From: Macropodus opercularis
Lineage: Eukaryota; Chordata; Actinopteri; Anabantiformes; Osphronemidae
Direction: 5' to 3'
Length of the DNA: 64,000 nt
Assembly (NCBI GenBank): GCA_030770545.1
Contig: CM061100.1
Location: 5,587,501-5,651,500, forward strand
In this document: positions 25,926 through 38,600 of the stretch, one piece after another
Numbering within the stretch: position 1 is the first letter of the stretch
Layout: the number at the start of each line of letters is the position of its first letter
The notes under the pieces: generated by a model
Seen by the model: only the letters and a program-made list of their open reading frames with translations
What the model was told of the DNA's origin: nothing
Database searches by the model: none
Translations under genes and position numbers: made by a program

Positions 25926-28026
25926 TTTCTGTGATTCCTCAGACTACGAATGCTTTCCTGTCACCTTAGCGGACTCTTAATGAGGACACCGAGTACCCGT
26001 CCATCCAGGCTAATGACGGCATATTTTCTCTCTTCAGTAATGTATGAGTGCATTTTTGCGCCAATGAGGTCTCAGGGGAGGAGATGTGGAAGGAGAAGAC
26101 AGAGGGAAACGCAGATAGATTGTATTGTGCGTTTGTTGTGCACACTTCAGATGTTCACTGCCCCGTGGTTCCGACACTGGATGTGAAAGCACAGAATGTA
26201 ATTATCTCCACTGCGCTTGTGTCTTTGCCACTGTTTACATTGAAAAATATTTGGCTTGGCGGCAGCTTTCATGTTTATCATAAAATCCATGAAAACCTGA
26301 AAATTGGTCCTGGAGTCCACTTTGTGTAAACTGCTTAGCTTTACACACAGCTGTGAAAGCAATGTTCTCAGTGGAGACACAGCAGGAAATACAAGCAGGG
26401 TGGGAATTTAGATATGTGTAAACCTTTTCATAGACAAAGGACAAATAGATGCATATACATGCACACTCTCACAAAAGCCTGCATGAGCACAAACAAGAAG
26501 AAATGTGCAGCTGAACAAAAAAACCTGAAATTGAGTAGGGTTATCACACTGAGCACCGTGAGACCACCAGGAATAAGTTGACTGAGGCAGGACGCTGTTG
26601 ACATCCGCTGCTTATGAGACACTGTTAACACACACTCAGCAGCGATAAGAGACTAACTGCAGATAAGGGAGATGAATTGGAGAAAATAAAGGCACCAGAG
26701 CTTTAGCTGACATTGAACTCAAAATGAGAAGACAGTGTGGACTTGGGGTCTGGGGAAAAACAAACATCAGAATAAAATGTCCCGGTAGCTGTCGCTGACA
26801 GAAGTGAGAAATGGGCATAGCACCAAAAATAGTCAAAGACCTACTATAAAAAAGAACGTGTACAGCAAAAACACAAGACTAATGTAGACAGGTGAGCCTG
26901 TGGAAAATCACCTCAAATCATTGCTCTTCATATTCAGTTATCAGCCAATCAAAACTGCTCCCATCAGGATTTTTTTTCGTATTTGAAGATGATAAGAGTT
27001 TGTGCGTTAGCGGGGAAGACAAAGCTAAAGTCACGACACCGTGAGCAAAGGGTCGTGACAACCTTTAGAGGGAAATTACATTTGGTTCAAGGAGACTGTG
27101 GCTGTAAGCACTTCTGTCATCTCTCCCAGCTGCAGAACTGAACAAAAAAGGGCGATAAAGAGACTTCCAGGAGGCCATGAAATATGTATGCGAGCAGTTA
27201 ACGTCAAACACGCTGTCACAGACTCTACTCAGTGGTGGCAGGTCAAAGCTTAAGTGCCAACCGCTCTGGCTCTTCTTGTTTGTTTGGTAACCCCAAGTTC
27301 CTGAATTAGCCCGGCTCTGCCGCAAGTGCCTCCAGGGAGCGGAGCCCACTTCAGCGGTTCTGAGTGCGCACTTTCATTTCAAGGTTAACATTTCAAGCTA
27401 GTGTGATGACACTACAGGTGAAGTCAGCGTTCGCTGGAACACGGTGAATGAGAACGTGGATGTTAACTGCCTGTGCAGGAGTTTTATCGCCTAGCGTATG
27501 AAGGCCGCTGAGACACGTGGCCTTTCAGCTCAACCCACAGACGCGGAATGCTGGTTGCGTGTCCACTCTTTTGTTTAGGTGTGTGTATTATTCAGAGGGA
27601 ACTGATCCACCTCCCTCGCCCTTATTGTGCATGTAGGACTTAACAGGTGTGAGAAACGGAGCTGGGCTTCGACTGGCTTGGAGAAAACAGTGACGATGGG
27701 AAATCCTTTGCAGCCCGCTGCCAGAGAATGCAGGGAATTCTGTTTTAGTGTCGTTGTGTGTTCGAAAGAGTTGGTGTGTGGTGGTAGCAGGAAGAAAGCG
27801 TTCCTTCAACACAAGGTGGATCCTATTCACAGCCAACGGTTAGTGTACTGTGCCTAACATCGGTTCACAAAAGCATCGCCAGGAGCAAAAGCCACTGCAG
27901 CTGCTGCAGGATCAAAGCCACTGTGCACCTTTAAATCCAGAAACATTGTTGCTTTTCCTTATTGAACTGTTAATGGAAACTGGTGCATGATGGCCCAAAG
28001 CAGCAGAGTGTGTTAAATGATGCAAA

Positions 28027-28030
<4 letters not shown>

Positions 28031-28106
<76 letters not shown>
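28031..28106. repeat. (TA)38 microsatellite
   Basis: A pure TA dinucleotide run of 76 bp, followed by a few degenerate TA units to about 28115. It is likely unstable and polymorphic. Confidence 0.98.
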
Positions 28107-28112
<6 letters not shown>

Positions 28113-29502
28113 TGGTATTTATTATATATCAATATACTGTCACAGAATTTAAAGCCACTGGCCTCTTAAAAGCAGTAATGTGAATAATACCACTATCAGC
28201 AACACTAGGATATTCACAAATGCAGTACGACAAAACAAATGAAAAGCTTTCTTAACTTTACCTGGAACTATTATTGTTTTTATTATAATGAAGCGACTGG
28301 GAAGTTATTTTCTCATTAGAAAAACAAGCATGGACCATTTCCCCAGAAACGCGTTGCTAGGAAACTATTTGGGTCCAGCTTTAATTTCCGTTAACTATAT
28401 TTGCCAACATGGCAACAGGAAATTAAACTACAAACGTTAAGGATAGTCATTAGGGTGCACTTAAATCAGATTGGTAGATGGTGGCATGTGCCGTCTGAAT
28501 GCACATGCCGTAGTCAATCCAAATCAACTTTTGATTCATATCTGCTGGTTTGAGAAGTGCACCATTCGTATTGTTTAGCATGTTTTTGTTCGACGTAACT
28601 GTGACACCCCTGCTATCGTTACCGTCACATCCCTATGTAATATCAAAAACAATGTGGCCCTCGTCCCCCTCACCTCCCCTTCCTGCGGCTCACGCTCGTC
28701 GACATGCAGGACGAGCTTCCACTGGGAGCAACACATCACCATTATTCATGGAAAGACCACATCTCAGAGCCAGACTGACACATGAAAAGATTTTGACGAT
28801 AGGTGGGGGGACTACAGTGGTTGGTGTGATGAATGGCCCTTTGAAAACCACTAGACTGCTGTAAGTTTGGGGACAGAACTGTTTTCACAGTTCTCTGTGT
28901 GAATGTTTGTTGGGCTCAGCTTTAAATACAAACAACAACAAAATCAGAACTCTTGATGTTAAGAATCTTATTGTTCATATAACAAAAACATTCATAGCAC
29001 TAGTCATAATTAGTATCGTTTCTTGGGCTGAAGCCTGTACATGTCCAGAAACTCCACGTCCCTTCGCTTGTCTTTGTGTATTTCTAATTTTTTAAGAAGG
29101 AGAAGCTGTCCTCTCTCTCTCCCTCCATTCTCTCTTCTTTCTTCACCGCCAGTTGTTTTGGAGTCATTCATCAGGAAGAGTGAGACTGCGCCATCAGGGG
29201 ACGCGTTGGCAGGATCCCTGTAGAGATGAGGCAATATTGAATTGATGGAATCGTTTAAAGCCCAGAAAAGAAATAGAATAGGAGGAATAACATGGTGCTC
29301 TGTGTTTTACAGTGTCTAAACAGGACAGAGCAGCGGCTTACGATGCATTTCACACTCTAATCCCTTATTTTAACAAAGGACAAATTAAATCAAGCTTTTA
29401 ATGTTTAGGAGTCATATCAAATATCTCGAATGCTTCTGAAATGTTTTTAGCTTTAAATAATTCTGACGCACTGCTTTCATTTTTCATCCCCTTCTCTCGT
29501 AG

Positions 29503-29655
29503 CCATTGACCAAAACACGGAGTCAGTCGAGGATTTGATGCAGAGGTTCCAGGACAGCTTCCGTGTTCCTAACACGCCAACAGACATGTCTCACTACCAG
29601 CACGTCATACACAGCTCATCAACGGGCCGCCGGAGGCTCCCAAGCCACAACAGAG
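29503..29655 (+). CDS. astn2: astn2 coding exon: cytoplasmic linker, possible cassette exon
   Basis: The acceptor ends in CTCGTAG at 29502 and the donor is AGAG|GTAGGA at 29655/29656. Length is 153 nt, phase 1 to phase 1, adding exactly 51 residues. The peptide begins AIDQNTESVEDLMQRFQDSF, matching the astrotactin segment of the form ATQETVESLMQKFKESF, and ends in a basic run GRRRLPSHNR. It lies between the two membrane helices, so it should be cytoplasmic. No catalytic or binding motif is visible beyond the amphipathic, possibly helical ESVEDLMQRFQDSF stretch. Because it is symmetric in phase and a multiple of three, skipping would keep the frame. Human ASTN2 isoforms that differ by 51 residues are known to me from memory, which fits this exon. 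Confidence 0.93.
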
Positions 29656-32600
29656 GTAGGAAAGTCATCCACAAAATGTGATTGATCTTTATGCGTATGC
29701 TTTTATCTTATTGTTCATTGCAGTGTTCGCTGTGCTGCTGTTTCGACAAGGCTATAGGAGGCTTGAAATCTTTCCATTTATCTTTTTGCACGTGTAAGTG
29801 TATATTTCTTTGAATTTAATCCTCCAACAGAAGCCAAACGACGTTATTTAGTAAGTCTATTAGGATTTTACGAGCTTTTCACTGAAAAACACTTTCCGAC
29901 TGGCTTTTCATGAAACACCACGCTGGAATATAAAATGACGTATTTGCTCTAAATACTTTATTTTTAAGGTTGCAAATGCTTATTTATTACAGAGTTTATA
30001 CATGAAAACAGCTTAAACATCACTCACATTTATAAAAAAACTTAAAGACTTAAACTTTCCTAGAATAAAAACATTAATCTTCGACTTAGAACATTTGTGA
30101 ATGTCTCCTATACTATTCTAATTACATTTAGTGATTACATTACCATAAGTGTTGTCTGAGTTTAAAAATCAGTTGTGAGCATGGTTTTACTCAATGAAAG
30201 AGATGTTACAGTGCGGTGCAACCAATCTCTTCCACCGCAGTGAATTTAGCTCATTACCAGAAACATCTGCAGGCGTTTTAATAAGACAAGGTGTAAAAAT
30301 GCAGTTGGTACTGTGAGTTAACAATGTTTTGACCAGTTAGAAATTAACATTGAAAATGAGATGATAACCACGAGTTCAGCATCCAAAATAACTTAATATC
30401 ACGTTTGTCGACAGGGTTGTAGGAGCAAAACCTTAAATCTCATTCAGCTGTGAAAGATAAAAATACAAACCGTTTTTCAACTACTGAGCAAATGGTGCTT
30501 ATGAAATCAGTTCTATCCAGGTCAAACTACCCCAAAATTCTGTGAAGGACACTGCTGAGAGCTGTCCTCTCTGAGGTCAAAAGCAAGCGAGTGTCCTTTG
30601 AGGGCCTATAATTAGGCGTGAAAATGTGTCCTCTGTGCAAATGCGTAGCCAATGCTACAAACATGATAATGGGACAAACCTTTAAACTGAGGAGGAAACT
30701 CTATTAGCTGGAGAGAGGTTAATTGGTCAGACCCCGAAGGTTAGTGTTGCGTAAGTAAAATTAATGCCTCGCCAAATTCAGAGAGGTGCAGCACGTAGAG
30801 CCCAAGGGAAATGGATTGTGGTTAAGCAGATGCATTCTTGTTCATGCAGCTTGTGTCTTGTATGTTTACAAGTGTGGTTAGTTGGTAGAATAGGTTAGAA
30901 CTTATAGCTCTTTGTGTTTCCTCGTCACCAGTAGATGATTTTAGCGGTATCAAATATGCCTTTGCCTAATGGGCTGTGGATCACATTATAGACAATATGG
31001 CTCAGTAATACTGTGCATGACAGGGGTTCAGGCCATGCGAGTCTAACCAAGCAGCTCAGACAGACGGAATGGGAGCCATCATCTGTGACGTCTACAAGAA
31101 GTGACAGGAGGTGCTTAAGCAGAGCTACTGGAATTAATGTCACTGTCATACACGACATGGAATCCAGGCAGGGGTCACGGTAAAGACAGGGCCTTCCGCC
31201 CATGTTCGCATGTATTCTAAACACGCCGGCTTGTATGTGACAAATCCTGCCCCCATGTAAGTAAGATTTTCTTTTGAAATTGTATTGAAAAATAATAATT
31301 AGCAAAGGCAGTGTTCTTCTCTCTCCGTAAAGAACCGTTGGCCGCGTTCTCCCTCCTCACCTCTGTGCTCGTCGTCGTGTTGAGGTAGCTGATTCGTCAT
31401 CCTGTCACCTCGCTAACTCTCCGTCGTATCGAAAAGGCAGAACAGATGACATCATCAGCTCGGCACGCTGCTGCCGCGTGACGCTGTTTCCCACAATGCA
31501 CTGCAATGCCCACAGCGAGGGCGACGTCCTACAATGAAGCCAACTTTATCATAACTAAGACATTCGCCCACTGCAGCACAGTGACATCAGCTTGGAAGGC
31601 ACCGCTGCAGACAGTCTTGCATCCAAGTGAGAGCTACTTGTGGGTTAATACGCAACTCTGACGCTGTATTTCTGCTTTTTGTTCCTCCAGACTGGATGAT
31701 AACCAGGATAATACTACAACAGCTTGGTAATTTCCTTTCTCTTTGTGCAACACAATGTGCAATGAGGTATTTTGCTGCAACACAGATTAGAGTGCAGGCT
31801 ACTTTACAAGAGCAAAGCCATTGTCCTTGGAATCAAAGTGGTGCTGTTTATGGTGCGTGGGGGGGTCATCCATCATTCCGCGTGCTACGTGATGTTGACC
31901 CAACACAACAATTCTCATGAAGATGCCCCTTCTTTTCTTCCTTCAGCCCGAGAGGTGGTGGAGAATTCATGCTGCTAATGGCCAATCAATGAGCTTTATG
32001 CGCGGGCTGTGTTTTCTCCGAAGCTGTGTAGGAGAAGGAACAAGAGCGAATAAATGAGCAGTATAGAAAGGCATCGCACTAAAGCCTGGTTGTCGAGTAA
32101 AACTGTCTTTAGTTGACAAACAAAAGTGCCTCAATTAAGTTGATTTGCATTTACATTCTGAGGACACCGCGTCCGCATATCTACCGAGCAGATGTGTGTG
32201 CTCAGCCAAACCCTGCAGCTGTTCGTCTACGCTGCTCCTGGTGTCCACAAGCCTGCAGATTGAAATTCTGCTTCATGGAAACATTCCTTAGTGCCCCGTC
32301 AGCGTGCATTGCCCTAGTTTCTCTTACCTGGACTCTCAGAAAACAGCTCATGCAAAGATTTATCATTTATGCTCATTACCTTTGCTCTCAACTTTTTTCT
32401 CACCTTGGCTGTGACTTTTTATCTGGAGGATATTTTGCAAGGCATGATTAGGAGACTGGACAGAAGCAAAACGAGACCAAGATACTGTCAGCGATTCATT
32501 AAATGCAGTTTAAATAAATGGAAATTTAAAAAAAGTATGCGTGTGCATTTTCCCCATGTTGTGCCAAATTTAAGAAAAGAAACTACGACCTGAAGGCTTA

Positions 32601-35600
32601 AACATTGTACTTTTTCTTCTATCTTTTGTAAATTCTTGGTGCTTTAAGCATCACTGACTTCTCACTTACACGTGATTAATATGGCGATAAACATTCAGAA
32701 TGATGTTTACTCGCTAATTGTTTTCAGGGAGTGAGACAGCGGGTTCCGGGAGTGTGAGGTTTTGTGGTCTGACAGACCTCAGCTGTAGTGTTCACTCCCA
32801 CACGTTGTGCTCAGTGCTAGGTGCTGAGCGCTTTGGCCTCAAGTGGGAAGAAAACTTTCCACTCATGCCTAATGTATACATCGAAGATTGCTGTGAGTAT
32901 TAGGAGGTTACTTGCTTGTGTCACTCCGTCGAGCCACAGTCGACCCCTCGAGGTTGCAAAATGAAAGAAACCTTGCTCACCCCAAGCTGCCGCTAGAGAA
33001 CAGGGCCACACAACGGTTTGACAATAGGAAAATGAATAGTGAAACTAAGAAACCAAGCATCCAAAGGTGCGTTTGTAATATAGCAACCATTTAACTGCAC
33101 TGCCTTCGTATGTACTGTAGATTTAGTTCTGCCCTTTATAATAATCTGTGAAACGCATATGTACAGCCTCAGGTTACGCCGCGTGACCATCGTTGTTCTG
33201 CTGGAGCCACCAATCCAGCACTTCATCAACACTTTGAAGTCACAGCACATTGCGCTTGTGTCAAATATTAGGATTTGTCTCTTATTTGCATGCACCTCTG
33301 TGCAGGCTGGTCCCCGCTGTGGCATTAATGCCTTTCCATGTGATGGCTAGAAGCCGTGGCAGCGGTTTGATGTGTCACAACGAATACTTTGGCTCATTAT
33401 GGTGAGGATAACCTTATGGTTATTATCTAGCCTTTCTCGTGTTTAATTGATGCTTTGAAGTAGCACATGAAAGTAGCTTCTGCGCCGTCGTTTGTGTGTT
33501 TGTGTGTGTTTGCGTTCCATGGTCCTCGAATTCATCGGCTGCTCAGCTACACTTTCAGCAGTGCTCAATCTTCACTGCAGACAAAACACAGTGATTACAG
33601 CAGCGGGTCTGCAGCCCTAGGGCTTCTCTACAACAGGCCACGCAGTTGATCCACTGCCAAGGCAGAGCAGTGTGGGACTCTGCTTCTGTATGTGCTCTGT
33701 GTGTGAGAGACCTGTAGAGACAAACAGAGAGAGACTGAGAGAAATCACAAAGCTGTCTGCTGATCGATCTCATCGATTGTGTCTTTTTTCCCCTGTTCTG
33801 TCCATGTTTAATTAATGAATGGTTATTTATAAGCATCATTAAATATTACTGACACAGGCACTGAGTAGTATTTGTTGACGTGACTGAGCCTGGTGCTGGT
33901 CAGCGGCTATGCAGACCCACCACCAGGAGATTTGGATGTTGAGACTGGTGTAAAACGGAGACGCGGTGGCCTGTTGTGGTCGAACTGTCCAGGCAGCCCG
34001 GGAGCACAGCGGCTCACTGATGTGGATCATTTATTAATGAGGGACCATATTTATTTATTAGTTTATTCATAAAAGTGTGGGAAAGGTTGGGAAAGCTCCT
34101 GGTGTTGATACATGGTAGCCGGGTCTGAGCCAGTCGAGCCTCTCCTGTCTGGCTGTGAAGAGGGGTCAAGAGGGCAATCGGATGTCAAGTTCAAAATGAT
34201 TTTTTGAATCCACCTCCAGTATCTATGGATACCGTTGCTTAGTCTGAGACCCACTATTTGATGCTTTGAGTCTCAGACATATTCTTTGACGTTGCCTACA
34301 GATGTTTCAATAACTTATTGATATTATATTATCCTAGAAAATGTGTAGAGTGAATAGTTTCCAGTGTTACAGTAGATGCAGTTTAGGTTGGTTTATCGGC
34401 TCAATTGTTGCCTGGTGGTTTCCCAGTTTAACATTTATCGACCTTGCGTGTGTGTATTTTAGAATGATCTAACCTGAGAGATATGTTCATCCACAGTGTA
34501 TCCGCTTTGAGAGTTTTCCTGAAGTGGGCACCTTTTCATTGTAGGATTGCTTTTAAGATTTCATTTTATCAGGCCGCAGCATGAATTATCCATTAGTGGA
34601 GCTACATTAGTCTGACCTTTACACTTGCTGTGATGTAGGCAGTATGAGACTGTCCTAAAGCAAGATACGCTATCTGTCTCGAATGTGGGGCAGAGTAACC
34701 GAGGAGGCTGCAGAGTGGCTTCTAATGCATATACTCACACAGAGTAAAACCAAGCGCGGCCAAGTGAGGCTGCGTCTGTACCACGACTGGCTTCCACTCG
34801 AATACACACTTTAGCTGAATACGATATGTAAACCTAACATGAACAATGCAAGGTGCCAGACATTGACAGAATGACAGTGGAGTGGTGTGAATAGGAAGCG
34901 AGGCGAGGCTGCGCCCTGCGCGGCCTTACCGCTGTGCAAAGTGGTCAATAACATGTAAACAACACGCAACACGGTGCCAACGGCCTCTGCGTCCAGAATT
35001 AGCCTCAACAGCCTGTCACACCTTTCTGGCTCTTACATATCTAAAATCACATTACACTTGCCATTAGCTCATTAGCTCCAAATTGGTGGCTATGCTCTTG
35101 GCAGGAGCGATGCAGTAAAAAAAATATAGAGATGAGTGTACAAATACTGAACCCACATGAGTGTCTAAGCCAAGCGGTGCCTTGTTAAGCCTCCCACCTT
35201 TCCAAGTCTATTCTTTCTCATATGGCAGGTAGCAGCTCATAAATGTAGGTTGTAAAACGTGTCAGTCGGCCTTTTCCTGTATGGCGACGGCCTCTGTCGG
35301 ATCTGTCTTGTTTATGCATGTGGAGAGTTTTGAAAGAGTATTGATCGAGAGATTCTTTCAGGTCTGAGAGAGTCTGAGAGTCTCAAAGATGACAGTACAT
35401 TCAACGCCAGTTTGCCATTTGTTACTAACATAGACGAGCGAAGTGGGGCTTTGTATTTTTAATTTAAGTTTAACATGTGCTTCTGTGAGCTTTCTTTACT
35501 CACGCGATCACAGACCGACTGTGCATTCACACTACAATACATTAAGAAGTATGCACACGCAGGGTGACATTGTGCTGTTTACCCAGCAGCCCTGGGTGGA

Positions 35601-38600
35601 GGCAATTAATCGAAGCTCCCAGTCACAACAGTCAGAGGTCAGTGAACCTGCGAGAGGCATATGCAACCGTATGCATAGCGCCGATCAGGGTGCAGACACA
35701 CACTGTATTAATGCACAGGAGTGCACCGCATACACTGGCAGAGTCAAACCCTTTATATGTTCACGGCTATGTATAATTATATGGGTGTTGCATCTAGCTG
35801 TTCATCTCTGTAAAGGATGAGCTCTGTTCAGCAGGTAGAGCTGCCAATGAGTGGAATTAATTACTGCATTCAAACATTTTTCTGTTTAGTTTTTTCATCT
35901 GCATAATTGGACATATATTACATATGTTATTGTAGTGTAACACCCCCAATCCCAGGTCTACCACAGAGGATCAAAGGAAGCTGAAAACCGGTTTAAAAGA
36001 GCAGAATAATGAATCTAATGTGTCCAATAAACAATTTAAAGATGAAATTAACTGAAGCAGTGTCGGTTTAATACAATCATTCTGGGAGTAGATTCACTAG
36101 ATGTAAGGACGGTATTTCATAATACTACCGGAGTGTGATGTGTGCTCCATATGCAGAAAATGATTAGCTTTTACTATTCACGCTGAACTCCTGACCTCAC
36201 CCGCTACCTCCACGGTAATCAGCCGTTAATCACAGAGGACACGGCTAAAACTCTCTCTGCTGTACGGGTTCTTCCTCTGTGAGACAGTCAACACTAACTA
36301 GTCATGGTGTCACTCTCACTTTGGTTTTAACCCAGTTTAACAGCAAATCACATCAGTCCTGCTTTAGTGTAATTGTGACATCTCATTCTCAGTTTGCCTG
36401 CCAAGTTTATGTGTATGCGCAGTGCAGCTTCTAATCTTATAATATTTACACGCGCCAACTTTTTTCTCATCTATATTATTCTCTCCTTAATAATAACAAA
36501 AACAATAATGATAATAATATTGGAAACTCATATTTCCTTTAACATTACAGCGTGGTAGAAACTGGAGCCATTCCTTCCTGTGACTAACTGATTTGTCACA
36601 GTCTATCAAGCCCCGCAGTGGTTTTCCCTTTTCCTCTGTATTTGTGATTCGTCTCCTGCTCAATGCTAAGAGGCAAAGTGTGACTTAACAGTCTGGGAGC
36701 ATGTGCCTTTTTTTTTATGCCTAGAAAAATCTGCTGTTGTCAACCTTGAGGAAGAGTGTTAATGGTGACAGCAAGTGTCTTCACCTTATCAAAATGAAAA
36801 AGTCAACACAGGTGAATGTGAGCAGACATTAATGAATAATGCATCGTTTTCAGAGAGCACTGCACCAATTCAAAGTGCTGAATGAAAACAATTGAGATAT
36901 ATTTATTACCTCACAGCATACTGACAGATGAAGTTATGACAAACTTATCTAATAGACTTCAGGACTGTGAAATAGTGAGACGGGCATTTTCCTGTAATTG
37001 AAATGTGTAATATGGGAACGTTGGAGCGTCGTACTGTCCTGGATTCTGAAGGTGTCCCCACGGAGGGAGAGAAAAAAAACATCAAGACAGTAGAAGATGG
37101 AGCAAGGCAAACCATGAAATAGAAAAGACCCGGGGCTACATTTCCAGAGCCTGTTGTGCATTGTTTCACGTGTAGTCTTGTGTGCGTTATTTATCAAGCC
37201 TGCACCTCAGCCTGGAAGCACAATTCACCTGTCATCTGGATCACACACACTCAAAGTGCCTGTCAGCGCCTTTGTGTGATCAGTGAAACGCTACTCCATC
37301 CTTCATGCATATGTATTTGAGGAAGGATCATGCAAATGACAAAAGCAAGTGTTGGTGTTGTATTCTGCCGGATCCACCATCCTTTAGAGTTTCACTGTGT
37401 CCCTGCAACCTGCAAGAATGTGCAAATTTGCAAAGGCCTGTTAAAAAATGTTGTTATGAGTGAAATGGAAAATGGAAGTGACCAGCTTTCCTTTCAGATG
37501 TCAGTGACAGCAGACAAAAGGGAAACGCGAATTACAAGACATGAGCAAGGATGCTGCACTAGGAGGAAAAAAACAACAGCTTCACAGGCACAAAAAGGGG
37601 CATCAAATGAAAGCAATATCTGAGTATTAATATTAAACAAAGACGGCGGGGAAGGTGGCGACTGCGTACTTATTGAACTTGAAATTGATTTTGATGTTCG
37701 CCGGGCTGCTAATGCACTCTGGCAATTGTGCTCTTGATAATTCATTTACATTTTGGTGGCAGGTATTTATATAACCAGCCTTTTTGCTGTGTAGATTCTT
37801 TTTCATCGTTCCATCTCTTTATTACCTCCCTAATATTACTTTTTTTCACGTTTCACATCTGTTTTTTGTTGTTGTTTTTTTTACCCCAGCTATTTTTATT
37901 TGACATTTTTAATGACTGTTATACAAGGAAGACTATGAAGTCATACCCTAACACCCTACTTTACTCTGCAGTTAAAAATCCAGTGGTATTAACAGAACAA
38001 TATAAAAAAGTTGGAGTTATTTTAATTACGGCTGGAGTCAATCCACAGGGCGAGACGAGCATACACCCCAGACGGGTGATCAGGCTATCGCAGGGCCACA
38101 CATATTCACAGACATCTGTTCACACTTCGAGTCACCAGGCTGCATGTCCAGGGAGGACACATAAAAAGGCACCTGCAAAAGCCAATTATTCTAATCAATC
38201 TTTGCACAACAGCCCATTTGTAAATGGCAGATTAAACGTATCAGTTGTGGCAGCAGGGGTGTACGCAGGCTTAGGAAGTTGTTTACACATCCAGAAATCC
38301 TTTTCTCCTGTTGCAGAGCTGGACCCAAATGTGCTCAAATATCACCGAAAGGTGATGAATGGGCCAGCGTGTGGATATGAGTAGAGTATGGTGTGTAGAA
38401 TCGTTCGTGTGCTGGTCCTGCGGAGATGCTCCAGTCTCAGTCCTGTCTTCTACGGCACCTGATTTCCCCTACACCTGCATGAGGCATATTGGGAGTTGAT
38501 GGAGTTTTCATTTTGTGTCACTTTTAGAGATGCACTGTACACAGCTGGAGCCTTCAGATCAGATGAGGAGTACCTCTACACATCCTAACTCAACGATCAT

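Larger units (their letters stand above)
15227..29502 (+). other. astn2 intron, 14276 bp
   Basis: The intron runs from GTAAGC to TCGTAG. It contains short TTTA-type tracts at 17671-17694 and 18911-18926, an imperfect GAAACATGA-rich tandem stretch at 18326-18381, a GAAA-rich tract at 20988-21044, a pyrimidine-rich stretch at about 23942-24220, a possible fish repeat remnant at 25895-25925 and the pure (TA)38 tract at 28031-28106. A stretch at 20311-20600 has several TAAT-core motifs. No coding exon or RNA gene was recognised. Confidence 0.85.

Noticed and set aside
27983..28183. Frame encoding a repeated Tyr-Ile peptide
   Set aside because: It is translation of the (TA)38 microsatellite.
37728..38384. 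Open frame of 218 codons on the + strand, the longest in the window
   Set aside because: Its first third is a T-rich stretch giving a Phe/Leu-rich peptide and the rest matches no family I know. It lies inside an astn2 intron without recognisable promoter, splice or poly-A context. Codon-level conservation would be needed to revive it.
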